This document shows positions 16,795 to 24,949 of a stretch of 64,000 bases of DNA, piece by piece. Within the stretch, counting starts at the first letter, position 1. Every line of letters begins with the position of its first letter. Under the pieces are notes generated by a model. The model made no database searches and was not told the origin of the DNA. It saw nothing but the letters and a program-made list of their open reading frames with translations. Made by a program: the position numbers and the translations under genes. The stretch is from Streptomyces hawaiiensis (GTDB lineage: Bacteria; Actinomycetota; Actinomycetes; Streptomycetales; Streptomycetaceae), in the NCBI RefSeq assembly GCF_004803895.1, contig NZ_CP021978.1, forward strand, positions 6,758,001-6,822,000. The letters are read 5' to 3'.

Positions 16795-17526
16795 ATGAGC
16801 AACGACGCCCCCACCCCCGAGTCCGGCAGGATCCCGAACAAGGGCAAGCTGGCCAAGGACCTGAACGAGGTCATCCGCTACACGCTCTGGTCCGTCTTCA
16901 AGCTGAAGGACGTCCTCCCCGAGGACCGCGCCGGGTACGCCGACGAGGTCCAGGAGCTGTTCGACCAGCTCGCCGCCAAGGACGTGACGATCCGCGGCAC
17001 CTACGACGTCTCGGGCCTGCGCGCCGACGCCGACCTCATGATCTGGTGGCACGCGGAGACCAGCGACGCGCTGCAGGAGGCGTACAACCTCTTCCGGCGG
17101 ACGAAGCTGGGCCGCGCCCTGGAACCCGTCTGGTCGAACATGGCGCTGCACCGCCCCGCCGAGTTCAACCGCGCGCACATCCCGGCGTTCCTCGCCGACG
17201 AGACGCCCCGCGACTACGTGAGCGTCTACCCCTTCGTGCGCTCCTACGACTGGTACCTGCTGCCCGACGAGGACCGCCGCCGCATGCTCGCCGACCACGG
17301 CAAGATGGCCCGCGGCTACCCGGACGTGCGCGCCAACACCGTCGCCTCGTTCTCCCTCGGCGACTACGAGTGGATCCTCGCCTTCGAGGCCGACGAGCTG
17401 TACCGCATCGTCGACCTCATGCGTCACCTGCGCGCCTCGGAGGCCCGCCGGCACGTCCGCGAGGAGGTGCCGTTCTACACGGGCCGCCGCAAGGACATCG
17501 CCGAGCTGGTCGCCTCTCTGGCCTGA
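16795..17526 (+). CDS. hemQ: Coproheme decarboxylase (chlorite-dismutase family)
   Basis: 243 aa. It converts coproheme to heme b with peroxide, the last step of the actinobacterial/Firmicute heme pathway. Visible hallmarks: VYPFVRSYDWYLLP with the catalytic Tyr, the proximal-His region DHGKMARGYPDVRANTVAS, and the family stretch FSLGDYEWILAFEAD. Start ATG 16795 is preceded by AGGAG inside the end of hemY. A longer upstream frame is only the hemY overlap. The stop codon abuts the stop of the convergent hydrolase gene with no base between them. Confidence 0.95.
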   Translation: MSNDAPTPESGRIPNKGKLAKDLNEVIRYTLWSVFKLKDVLPEDRAGYADEVQELFDQLAAKDVTIRGTYDVSGLRADADLMIWWHAETSDALQEAYNLFRRTKLGRALEPVWSNMALHRPAEFNRAHIPAFLADETPRDYVSVYPFVRSYDWYLLPDEDRRRMLADHGKMARGYPDVRANTVASFSLGDYEWILAFEADELYRIVDLMRHLRASEARRHVREEVPFYTGRRKDIAELVASLA

Positions 17527-19131
17527 TCAGCGGATGCGCTGCGCGGCCCCGGCCCGGTCCGGGGCCGTCGGCTTCGGCTCGGCGTGCGGGGCGCACTGCG
17601 CGCTCCGTCCCGGCAGCCGGCCCTCCAGCAGATACGCCTCCATGTGCCCGTTGACGCAGGCGTTCGCCCCGCCCGCCAGCCCGTGGGCCCCGGCGTCCCG
17701 CTCCGTCACCAGGACCGAGCCCGCGAGGCGGTCGCGGAGTTCGAGGGCGCCGTCGTACGGCGTGGCGGCGTCGCGTTCGGCGGCCAGGATCAGCGTCGGC
17801 GGCAGCTCGCCCGGACCGGCGCCCACGTCGAGCGGCCGCTGCCGGGGCGCCTTCCAGTAGGCGCACGGCAGGTTCGTCCACACGTTGTCCCAGGTCTCGA
17901 AGGGCGCCACCCGCGCGAGGCGGGTGTTGTCCCGGTCCCACACCTTCCAGTCCGTGGGCCAAGGCGCGTCGTTGCACTCGACGGCCACGTAGACCGCGCG
18001 TGAGTTCTCCGCCTCAACCGCCGCTTCCGGGTGCTGCTCCGCCTGCTCGACCAGCGGCCCGGGATCGCCCTTGAGGTACGCCGACAGCGCGTGCGCGCGG
18101 TGCGGCCACTGGTCGTCGTAGTACCCGGCCTGCAGGAACGCCCCCTGCAACTGCCCCGGCCCGACCTTCCCGCCCGCCGGCTCGGCGGCCAGCTTCGCGC
18201 TCGCCCGCTCGTAGCTGCGCAGCACCTCCCGCGCGGTCCTGCCCAGCCCGTACACGTCGTGGTGCCGGGCGATCCACTCCCGCAAGTCCGCCCACCGGCC
18301 CTCGAACGCCGCCGACTGGGCGAGGTTGTTGCGGTACCAGATCCGCTCGGGGCCGGGGTGGACCACCGAGTCGAACACCATCCGCCGTACGTGCGCGGGG
18401 AACAGCGTCGCGTACAGGGCCCCGAAGTACGTGCCGTACGAGGAGCCCATGAAGCTCAGCCGTTCCTCGCCGAGCGCGGCGCGCAGCACGTCGAGGTCGC
18501 GGGCGTTGTTCAGCGAGTGGTAGTGCCGCAGCGCGCCGCCGGTCCGCTCGGCGCAGCCGTGCGCGTACGCCTTCGCCTGGGCGATGCGTTCCCGCTTGTA
18601 CGCCTCCGAGGGGTGGGTCGGCGCCTGCGAGGGCCCCTTGAGGAACTGTTCCGGGTCCTTGCACGACAGCGGCGCCGAGCGGCCGACCCCGCGGGGGGCG
18701 TAGCCGACGAGGTCGTAGGCGGCCGCGATCCGCTTCCACTCGGGGAGCAGGCCGACGAGGGGGAAGTACAGACCGGTGGCGCCGGGACCGCCCGGGTTGT
18801 AGACCAGGGCGCCCTGCCGGAGGACCTTGTGCCGGCCGTTCTGTGGGTCCTTCTGCGTGGCCCGGGCCCTGCTGACGGAGAGTTCGATCCGCTTGCCGTC
18901 CGGCTCGGCGTAGTCCAGCGGGACGCTCACCGTGCCGCACTGCATGCCGCCGGGCAGGTCCTGCGCGTCGGGGCACGGGCCGAAGTCGACACCGGCCGCC
19001 TTCGCGCGGGCGGCGGCCACGGCGGTGCCCCGCATCTCGGCCGCCCCCGTCCGGTCCTCGGTGTCCGGGCCCGCGGTGAGGCTGCTCAGCAGCAAGGACC
19101 CGGCGGCCGAGTAGAGCAGGGCGGCTTTCAT
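17527..19131 (-). CDS. Secreted alpha/beta hydrolase, tripeptidyl-aminopeptidase (TAP) type
   Basis: 534 aa with a short hydrophobic N-terminal signal (about 1-20). The alpha/beta-hydrolase core shows oxyanion run VYNPGGPGATG, nucleophile Ser in FMGSSYGTYFGAL, an acid in ILAAERDAATPYDGA and the catalytic His in DAGAHGLAGGANACVN. The TAP-like C-terminal domain with Cys pairs closes it. Family members cleave N-terminal tripeptides outside the cell. Two usually conserved spots differ: most homologues have DPRG where this has APRG, and GHG where this has AHG, so specificity or activity could be shifted. Confidence 0.85.
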   Translation of the reverse strand: MKAALLYSAAGSLLLSSLTAGPDTEDRTGAAEMRGTAVAAARAKAAGVDFGPCPDAQDLPGGMQCGTVSVPLDYAEPDGKRIELSVSRARATQKDPQNGRHKVLRQGALVYNPGGPGATGLYFPLVGLLPEWKRIAAAYDLVGYAPRGVGRSAPLSCKDPEQFLKGPSQAPTHPSEAYKRERIAQAKAYAHGCAERTGGALRHYHSLNNARDLDVLRAALGEERLSFMGSSYGTYFGALYATLFPAHVRRMVFDSVVHPGPERIWYRNNLAQSAAFEGRWADLREWIARHHDVYGLGRTAREVLRSYERASAKLAAEPAGGKVGPGQLQGAFLQAGYYDDQWPHRAHALSAYLKGDPGPLVEQAEQHPEAAVEAENSRAVYVAVECNDAPWPTDWKVWDRDNTRLARVAPFETWDNVWTNLPCAYWKAPRQRPLDVGAGPGELPPTLILAAERDAATPYDGALELRDRLAGSVLVTERDAGAHGLAGGANACVNGHMEAYLLEGRLPGRSAQCAPHAEPKPTAPDRAGAAQRIR

Positions 19132-19245
19132 CGTGTTCCCTTCGATGCACGGTGGCGACGAAAGGGATGTTTCGTTCGGCGACGGGGGAAGGCAAGCACC
19201 GACCGCCGGTGTCGGGCCCCATGCCTCCTGTGCGCCCCCGGCCCG

Positions 19246-20016
19246 TCAGTCGTGCGACTTGCGGTGCGTGAACGCGGCGCGCAGATCCGGTTCGCCGATC
19301 GCGCGGACGCCCCGCACGGCCACCGAGGTGAGGTACGTACGGTCGTCGGCGGCGCCGTCCGCGGTCCGGGTCAGCGCGCCGAGCAGCCGCTGGCCGGCCG
19401 GGGAGGCCCAGCGCGAGTACGGGTGGATCTCGACTCGCGCGACGGCCAGGCAGCTCAGAGTCAGGGCGAGCGGCAGCGCGAACCACAGGGCGACCAGGTG
19501 CCGCGGCATGTCCGGCGGAGCGGGCGTCAGCAGCGCGCCCACGCCCAGCCCGAGGACGGCGACGGCCGCGCCGCGCACCTGCCGGACGGCCGTCGCGACT
19601 GTCGTACGGGCGCTGTCCGGCACCGCGAGCCCCGCGCGCACCAGCCCCTCGGCGATCCCGCGCACCGCGTCCGCCGTCGCTGCCGTGGCCCGCACCGGTG
19701 CGATGCGGGACTGCCCCCCGGGACCGATGGCCCCTATCACCGACCGCTCCATCTCGTCCCGCCCGCGTGGGTCGACGACTGTCGCCCAGCCGGTGTGGGC
19801 CAGGAGCAGACGGCGCTGGCGGGCCATGGCGACCAGGGTCACGTCGGCGACCCGCCGGGGGCCGCCGGAGAGGAACGCGGCCTCGTACAGCGTGAGTTCA
19901 CGACCCCGGCCGGTCTCCGCGTCCACAGCCGCGGCGCGCACGGCGGCCAGGCACAGACGTGTGCACGCCGTGCCGGCCACGGCCCAGGCCGCCAGCAGGA
20001 AAAGAACCCAGAGCAT
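19246..20016 (-). CDS. TIGR04222-type membrane protein
   Basis: 256 aa from ATG 20014-20016. An N-terminal membrane helix (MLWVLFLLAAWAVAGTA) is followed by the family-like stretch YEAAFLSGGPRRVADVTLVAM, a soluble helical part, and two helices near residues 155-200. The C-terminus ends in a short charged tail, without the Gly/Cys-rich low-complexity tail that many members carry (family memory). A longer GTG start inside 20050-20064 adds a Cys/Arg-rich unlikely extension; no ribosome site precedes either start, so leaderless translation is possible. Function unknown; the family is often found beside DUF692 genes, and one lies 5 kb away. Confidence 0.7.
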   Translation of the reverse strand: MLWVLFLLAAWAVAGTACTRLCLAAVRAAAVDAETGRGRELTLYEAAFLSGGPRRVADVTLVAMARQRRLLLAHTGWATVVDPRGRDEMERSVIGAIGPGGQSRIAPVRATAATADAVRGIAEGLVRAGLAVPDSARTTVATAVRQVRGAAVAVLGLGVGALLTPAPPDMPRHLVALWFALPLALTLSCLAVARVEIHPYSRWASPAGQRLLGALTRTADGAADDRTYLTSVAVRGVRAIGEPDLRAAFTHRKSHD

Positions 20017-20017
20017 A

Positions 20018-20094
20018 TGTTGTTTGTATGTGACACGGGTGCGAAAACACCATGCCTCGTTCACAATCCGGACGGAGTGTTGTCGGTATGTGAC
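20018..20094. repeat. Direct repeats 60 bp apart upstream of the TIGR04222 gene
   Basis: TGTTGTTTGTATGTGAC (20018-20034) and TGTTGTCGGTATGTGAC (20078-20094) agree at 15 of 17 positions and start exactly 60 bp apart. The first ends two bases into the start of the TIGR04222 gene, so both may be regulator or promoter sites for it. Confidence 0.5.
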
Positions 20095-20164
20095 GTTCCG
20101 CTTCGGTCCCGGCCGTCGCGTGGTGGTGCCTCCTGATACGGCACCGCACGCCGGCCGGGCGCCG

Positions 20165-20258
20165 GGGCCTGTCGTTTGGATCAGGTCGGCTGAGAGAGAC
20201 CGTGCCGTTCAGCCGACCCGAGCCCCGCTCGGGTCGGCATGATCCAAACGTCAGGCCC
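20165..20258. repeat. Nested inverted-repeat element (MITE/REP-like)
   Basis: The outer arms are 19 bp (20165-20183, GGGCCTGTCGTTTGGATCA, and 20240-20258), complementary at 18 of 19. Inside lies a perfect 11-bp hairpin (20212-20222 with 20228-20238, loop CCCCG). A 10-bp alternative pairing also exists (20184-20193 with 20210-20219). From memory, very similar palindromes with GTTTGGATCA ends recur between genes in Streptomyces genomes. The hairpin could also act as a terminator. Confidence 0.65.
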
Positions 20259-20391
20259 TAGCCCAGCCGGGTCCTCTGGGCCGCCCGGACGCCGTCGCGG
20301 CGGTGTGCCCCGTGGCCACCGCCCGCCCGATGGGCCATGTTGCTGACCGTCGAGCCGATCGGGCTCCGGCGGACGCGAAGGAGGCCCCGCG

Positions 20392-21858
20392 GTGGGTGAG
20401 CTGTACATCGACGGTGAGTGGACGCAGGCGGCGGCCGGCGGCCGCCGCGAGGTCGTCAACCCCTACGACGCCTCGGTCGTCACCACCGTCGACGAGGCCG
20501 ACGCCACCGACGTCGACCGCGCGGTGCGCGCCGCCCGGCGCGCCTTCGCCGAGGAGGACTGGGCGAACGCCCCCTCCCGCCGCCGGGCCGACCTCCTGCT
20601 GCGCGTCCACGACCTGCTGCTGCGCGACCGGGAGGACATCGCGCGCACCGAGACGCTCGACACCGGCAAGACGCTCACCGAGGCCCGGATCGACGTGGAG
20701 GACGTGGCGAACGCCTTCCGCTACTTCGCCGAACTCGCGGGCAAGGACGGCGGCCGGGTCGTCGACGTCGGCCCGGACGTCCTCAGCCGGGTCGTCTACC
20801 AGCCCGTCGGCGTGTGCGCGCTCATCGCCCCGTGGAACTACCCGCTGCTGCAGGCCTCCTGGAAGGTCGCCCCCGCCCTGGCCGCCGGCAACACCTTCGT
20901 CCTGAAGCCCAGCGAGACCACCCCCCTCACCACGATCGCCATGATCCGGCTCATCGAGGAGGCCGGCGCACCACCCGGAGTCGCCAACCTGGTGCTGGGC
21001 TCCGGGGCCACTGTCGGCGCGGCCCTGACCGGCCACCCCGACGTCGACCTGGTCTCCTTCACCGGCGGCCTGAACACCGGACGGGCCATCATGGCCAGCG
21101 CCGCCGAGGGGCCGCGCAACATCGCCCTCGAACTGGGCGGCAAGAACCCCAACATCGTCTTCGCGGACGCCGACTTCGACGCCGCCGTCGACTACGCCCT
21201 CGACGCCGCCTTCCTGCACTCCGGGCAGGTCTGCTCGGCCGGTTCGCGCCTGCTCGTCGAGGACTCGCTGCACGACCGTTTCGTCGAGGCCTACGCCGAG
21301 CGGGCCCGGGGCATCAGGCTCGGCAACGGCCTGGAGGGGGGCACCGAGAGCGGCCCGCTCAGCTCCGCCGAGCACCGCGAGAAGGTCGAGCGCTACATCG
21401 CCGTCGCCAAGGAGGAGGGCGCCCGGCTCGTCACCGGAGGCACCCGCCCCGACGACCCCGCCCTGAGCCGAGGCTTCTTCCTGCTGCCGACGATCTTCGC
21501 CGACTGCGACCGGTCCATGCGCATCGTCCAGGAGGAGGTCTTCGGCCCGGTGGTCACCGTCGAGCGCTTCCGCGGCGAGGACGAGGCGGTGGAACTGGCC
21601 AACGACACCCGCTACGGCCTCGCCGGCGGCGTGTGGACCTCCGACGCGAGCCGCGCCCAGCGCGTCGCCCAGCGGCTGCGGCACGGCACCGTGTGGATCA
21701 ACGACTTCCACCCCTACGTACCGCAGGCCGAGTGGGGCGGCTTCGGCCGCTCCGGCGTCGGACGCGAGCTCGGCCCGACGGGACTGCGCGAGTACCAGGA
21801 GGCCAAGCACATCTACCAGAACCTCGCCCCCGCCCCCTCCGGCTGGTTCAAGGGCTGA
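20392..21858 (+). CDS. Aldehyde dehydrogenase, betaine-aldehyde-dehydrogenase-like
   Basis: NAD(P)-dependent aldehyde dehydrogenase of 488 aa. Visible: PWNYPLLQASWKVAPALAAG (nucleotide-site Asn), SFTGG, catalytic Glu in LELGGKNPNIVFADAD, catalytic Cys in SGQVCSAGSR, EVFGPVV, and a C-terminal KHIYQNLAPAPSGWFKG typical of the BetB/GbsA group. GTG start with AAGGAGG 7 bp upstream. First gene of an operon with a GMC oxidoreductase and an APC permease. Oxidation of choline-derived betaine aldehyde is the best guess; other amino aldehydes are possible. Confidence 0.88.
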   Translation: MGELYIDGEWTQAAAGGRREVVNPYDASVVTTVDEADATDVDRAVRAARRAFAEEDWANAPSRRRADLLLRVHDLLLRDREDIARTETLDTGKTLTEARIDVEDVANAFRYFAELAGKDGGRVVDVGPDVLSRVVYQPVGVCALIAPWNYPLLQASWKVAPALAAGNTFVLKPSETTPLTTIAMIRLIEEAGAPPGVANLVLGSGATVGAALTGHPDVDLVSFTGGLNTGRAIMASAAEGPRNIALELGGKNPNIVFADADFDAAVDYALDAAFLHSGQVCSAGSRLLVEDSLHDRFVEAYAERARGIRLGNGLEGGTESGPLSSAEHREKVERYIAVAKEEGARLVTGGTRPDDPALSRGFFLLPTIFADCDRSMRIVQEEVFGPVVTVERFRGEDEAVELANDTRYGLAGGVWTSDASRAQRVAQRLRHGTVWINDFHPYVPQAEWGGFGRSGVGRELGPTGLREYQEAKHIYQNLAPAPSGWFKG

Positions 21859-21895
21859 CCCGCACGCCGCACCGCACCACCACGAAAGGCACGGC

Positions 21896-23452
21896 ATGGC
21901 CACCACTCCCGCGCACGGCGCCGAGTCCGCCTACGACTACGTCATCGTCGGCGGCGGCACCGCCGGCTGCGTCCTCGCCGCCCGGCTGAGCGAGGACCCC
22001 GACTGCCGGGTCTGCGTCATCGAGGGCGGCCCCAGCGATGTCGGCGACGAGCGCATCCTGCGCCTGCGCAACTGGATCAACCTGCTCGGATCGGAGTTCG
22101 ACTACGGCTACACCACCGTCGAGCAGCCGCGCGGCAACTCGCACATCCTGCACTCACGGGCCCGCGTGCTCGGCGGCTGCTCCTCGCACAACACGCTGAT
22201 CAGCTTCCTGCCGCTGCCGCAGGACCTCGACGACTGGGTGAAACACGGCTGCTCCGGCTGGGACCCGGCGACGATCCTGCCCTACCGCGACCGGCTGCTC
22301 ACGCGGATCGTCCCGGTGGCCGAGGCCGACCGCAATCCCATCGCCGAGGACTTCGTCACCGCGGCCTCCCGCGCCCTCGGCGTCCCCGTCGTCGACGACT
22401 TCAACGCCGAACCCTTCGCCGACGGCACCGGATTCTTCTCGCTGGCCTACCAGCCGGAGGGCAACCTGCGCTCCTCCGCGTCCGTCGCCTACCTCCACCC
22501 GGTGCTGGACCGGCCCAACCTCACACTCCTGCTGGAGACCTGGGCCCACCGGCTGCTCCCCGACGAGTCCGGACGGCTGACCCGCGTCGCCGTCCGGGGC
22601 GCCGACGGCGAAGTCGCCACCGTACGCGCCGAGCGCGAACTCCTGCTGTGTGCCGGCGCCATCGACACCCCGCGCCTGCTGATGCTCTCCGGCATCGGCC
22701 CGGCCGACGACCTGCGCGCCCTGGGCATCGACGTACGGGCCGACCTGCCCGGCGTCGGGGAGAACCTGCTGGACCACCCCGAGTCCGTGATCGTCTGGGA
22801 GACCGCGGGGCCGCTGCCGCCCCACTCCGCGATGGACTCCGACGCCGGCCTGTTCCTGCGCCGCGACCAGGGCCAGCCGCGCCCCGACCTGATGTTCCAC
22901 TTCTACCAGGTGCCGTTCACCGTCAACACCGAACGCCTCGGCTACCCCGTTCCGCGACACGGGGTGTGCATGACGCCCAACGTGCCGCGGGCCCGCTCCA
23001 CCGGCCGCATGTGGCTGCGCAGCGCCGACCCCGCCGAGCATCCCGCCCTGGACTTCCGCTACTTCACCGACCCCGAGGGTCACGACGAGCGCACCATCGT
23101 GGACGGGCTGAGGGTGGCCCGCGAGGTCGCCGCGACCGACCCGCTGCGCGAGTGGCTCGTCCGCGAGGTCGCGCCCGGCCCGGACGTCGTCTCCGACGCC
23201 GACCTGTCGGAGTACGGACGCCGCGTGGCGCACACCGTGTACCACCCGGCGGGAACCTGCCGCATGGGCGCGGCGGACGACCCGATGGCCGTCTGCGACC
23301 CCGAACTGCGACTGCGCGGCTTCGAGGGCGTGCGGATCGTCGACGCGTCGGTGTTCCCGACGATGCCCACCATCAACCCGATGGTGACGGTGCTGCTCGC
23401 CGCCGAACGCGCGGCCGACCTGATCACCGCGGAACGCAGGACTCAGCGGTGA
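21896..23452 (+). CDS. GMC-family oxidoreductase, choline-dehydrogenase-like
   Basis: FAD alcohol oxidase/dehydrogenase of 518 aa. FAD motif VIVGGGTAGCVLAARLSEDP is at about 16-35, RVLGGCSSHN follows, the second GMC signature GAIDTPRLLMLSGIGP is near 258, and the C-terminal catalytic region has HTVYHPAGTCRMG (active-site His) and NPMVTVLLAAERAADLI. Together with the upstream aldehyde dehydrogenase it would oxidise an alcohol to an acid in two steps, as BetA/BetB do for choline. The next gene starts inside its stop (GTGA overlap). Confidence 0.88.
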   Translation: MATTPAHGAESAYDYVIVGGGTAGCVLAARLSEDPDCRVCVIEGGPSDVGDERILRLRNWINLLGSEFDYGYTTVEQPRGNSHILHSRARVLGGCSSHNTLISFLPLPQDLDDWVKHGCSGWDPATILPYRDRLLTRIVPVAEADRNPIAEDFVTAASRALGVPVVDDFNAEPFADGTGFFSLAYQPEGNLRSSASVAYLHPVLDRPNLTLLLETWAHRLLPDESGRLTRVAVRGADGEVATVRAERELLLCAGAIDTPRLLMLSGIGPADDLRALGIDVRADLPGVGENLLDHPESVIVWETAGPLPPHSAMDSDAGLFLRRDQGQPRPDLMFHFYQVPFTVNTERLGYPVPRHGVCMTPNVPRARSTGRMWLRSADPAEHPALDFRYFTDPEGHDERTIVDGLRVAREVAATDPLREWLVREVAPGPDVVSDADLSEYGRRVAHTVYHPAGTCRMGAADDPMAVCDPELRLRGFEGVRIVDASVFPTMPTINPMVTVLLAAERAADLITAERRTQR

Positions 23453-24924
23453 CCGGTACGCAACCCCCCGCACCGGCGTCCGGCGCCCCCGGCGGTGAGC
23501 AGGGCTCCGAGTTCCGCAAGGACATGGGTCCCTGGGCCAACTTCGCCCTCGGCTTCACCTACCTCTCCCCGGTGGTCAGCACCTACACCCTCTTCGGCAC
23601 CGCCCTCGCCGACGGCGGTCCGCCCATGATCTGGGCGTTCGTGCTCGCCGGCTGCGGACAGTTCCTGGTCGCGCTGATCTTCGGCGAGATCGTCGCCCAG
23701 TACCCCATCGCCGGCGGCGTCTACCCCTGGGCGCGGCGGCTGTGGGGCAAGCGCTGGGCGTGGATGACCGGCTGGGTGTACATGTGGGCGCTGCTGGTGA
23801 CCATCACCTCGGTCGCCTACGGCGCCGGCCCCTACATCGCCATCCTCTTCGGCTTCGACCCCACCGTGCACACCACCGTGCTGTGCACCGCCGTCCTGAT
23901 CGTCATCGCCGTCGCCATCAACTACCTGGGCACCAAGGCGCTGTCGGCGGCGGCCATGATCGGGTTCGCGGGCGAGCTCATCGGGGCCCTCGTCGTCGGC
24001 ATCTACCTGCTGTCCACCCACCGCCACCACGGCCTCGGCGTCATCTTCGACACCTACGGCACCGAGGGGGACGGTTCCTACCTCCCGGTGTTCCTCGGCG
24101 CGGCCATCATCGGCTTCTACCAGTACTACGGCTTCGAGGCGTGCGGCGACACCGCCGAGGAGGTCGAACACCCGGGCCGCGTCATCCCCAAGGCGATGCG
24201 CCGCACCATCTACATCGGCGGCGCGGCGGCCACCTTCACCTGTATGTCGCTGCTGCTGTCCGTCACCGACTACGGCGCGGTCATCTCGGGCGAGCAGGCC
24301 GACCCGGTGGTGGACGTGCTGTACGACGCCATGGGCGAGACCGGGGCCCGGATGGTGATGGCCGTGGTGCTGATCTCCTTCCTGTCCTGCACGATCAGCC
24401 TCCAGGCCGCGGCCGGGCGGCTCATCTACTCCTACGCCCGTGACGAGATGATCGCCGGGCACCGGCTGCTGCGGCGGTTCGCCCACGCGCGCGCGGTGCC
24501 GGGCTACGCGCTGCTGGTGTCGGCCGCCGTGCCGCTGCTCATCGCCTTCGCCTCGCTGCTCTCCGAGGACGCCCTGACCAACATCGTCTCGTTCGCGATC
24601 CTCGGCATCTACGCCTCGTTCCAGATGGTGGTCCTGGCCGCGCTGCGCGCCCGACTCAAGGGCTGGCGCCCGGCGGGGGAGTACAAACTGGGCCGCTGGG
24701 GCCTCGCGGTGAACATCGGGGCGCTGGCGTACGGCATCTTCGCCATCGTCAACATCTGCTGGGCCCGCACACCCGAGAAGCCGTGGTGGGAGAACTGGAT
24801 CGTCCTGCTGTGCGGGGCGGTGGTGCTGGGGGCCGGCCTGCTCTACATGGTCATCACCCACCACTACGGGCGCGGGGAGGCCCCGGCGGGCGACGCCGTG
24901 CCGGAGAAGGCCGGTTCACGGTGA
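23449..24924 (+). CDS. APC-superfamily amino acid/amine permease
   Basis: 491 aa with about 12 helices. Family features: NFALGFTYLSPVVSTYTLFG in helix 1, QYPIAGGVYPWARRLWGKRW, and the helix-6 stretch ALGFYQYYGFEACGD-like GFYQYYGFEACGDTAEEVEHP. It resembles the bacterial/yeast GABA or choline-permease branch. GTG 23449 overlaps the GMC stop by 4 bp, so it is the third gene of the operon and probably brings in the alcohol or amine that the two dehydrogenases use (inference). Its stop lies inside a bidirectional terminator hairpin. Confidence 0.88.
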   Translation: MTGTQPPAPASGAPGGEQGSEFRKDMGPWANFALGFTYLSPVVSTYTLFGTALADGGPPMIWAFVLAGCGQFLVALIFGEIVAQYPIAGGVYPWARRLWGKRWAWMTGWVYMWALLVTITSVAYGAGPYIAILFGFDPTVHTTVLCTAVLIVIAVAINYLGTKALSAAAMIGFAGELIGALVVGIYLLSTHRHHGLGVIFDTYGTEGDGSYLPVFLGAAIIGFYQYYGFEACGDTAEEVEHPGRVIPKAMRRTIYIGGAAATFTCMSLLLSVTDYGAVISGEQADPVVDVLYDAMGETGARMVMAVVLISFLSCTISLQAAAGRLIYSYARDEMIAGHRLLRRFAHARAVPGYALLVSAAVPLLIAFASLLSEDALTNIVSFAILGIYASFQMVVLAALRARLKGWRPAGEYKLGRWGLAVNIGALAYGIFAIVNICWARTPEKPWWENWIVLLCGAVVLGAGLLYMVITHHYGRGEAPAGDAVPEKAGSR

Positions 24925-24946
24925 GGGGCCCGGGCCGGCCCCTCAC
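24921..24946. terminator. Bidirectional terminator hairpin
   Basis: Perfect 10-bp arms GTGAGGGGCC (24921-24930) and its complement (24937-24946) around a 6-nt loop, between the convergent permease and DUF692 genes. The permease stop codon lies within the left arm. Confidence 0.75.
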
Positions 24947-24949
24947 CCG

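Larger units (their letters stand above)
20017..20391. other. 375-bp intergenic region with repeats
   Basis: It holds two direct repeats on the TIGR04222 side (20018-20034 and 20078-20094), a 94-bp nested inverted-repeat element (20165-20258), and about 130 bp leading to the aldehyde dehydrogenase start with an AAGGAGG site at 20378-20384. No gene is seen. Confidence 0.6.

Noticed and set aside
18031..20136. Plus-strand 701-codon open frame opposite the TAP hydrolase and TIGR04222 genes
   Set aside because: GC-rich antisense shadow without start signals or domains.
23443..24864. Minus-strand open frame opposite the APC permease
   Set aside because: Asp/Gln/Gly/His-rich shadow of a membrane protein, with no motif.
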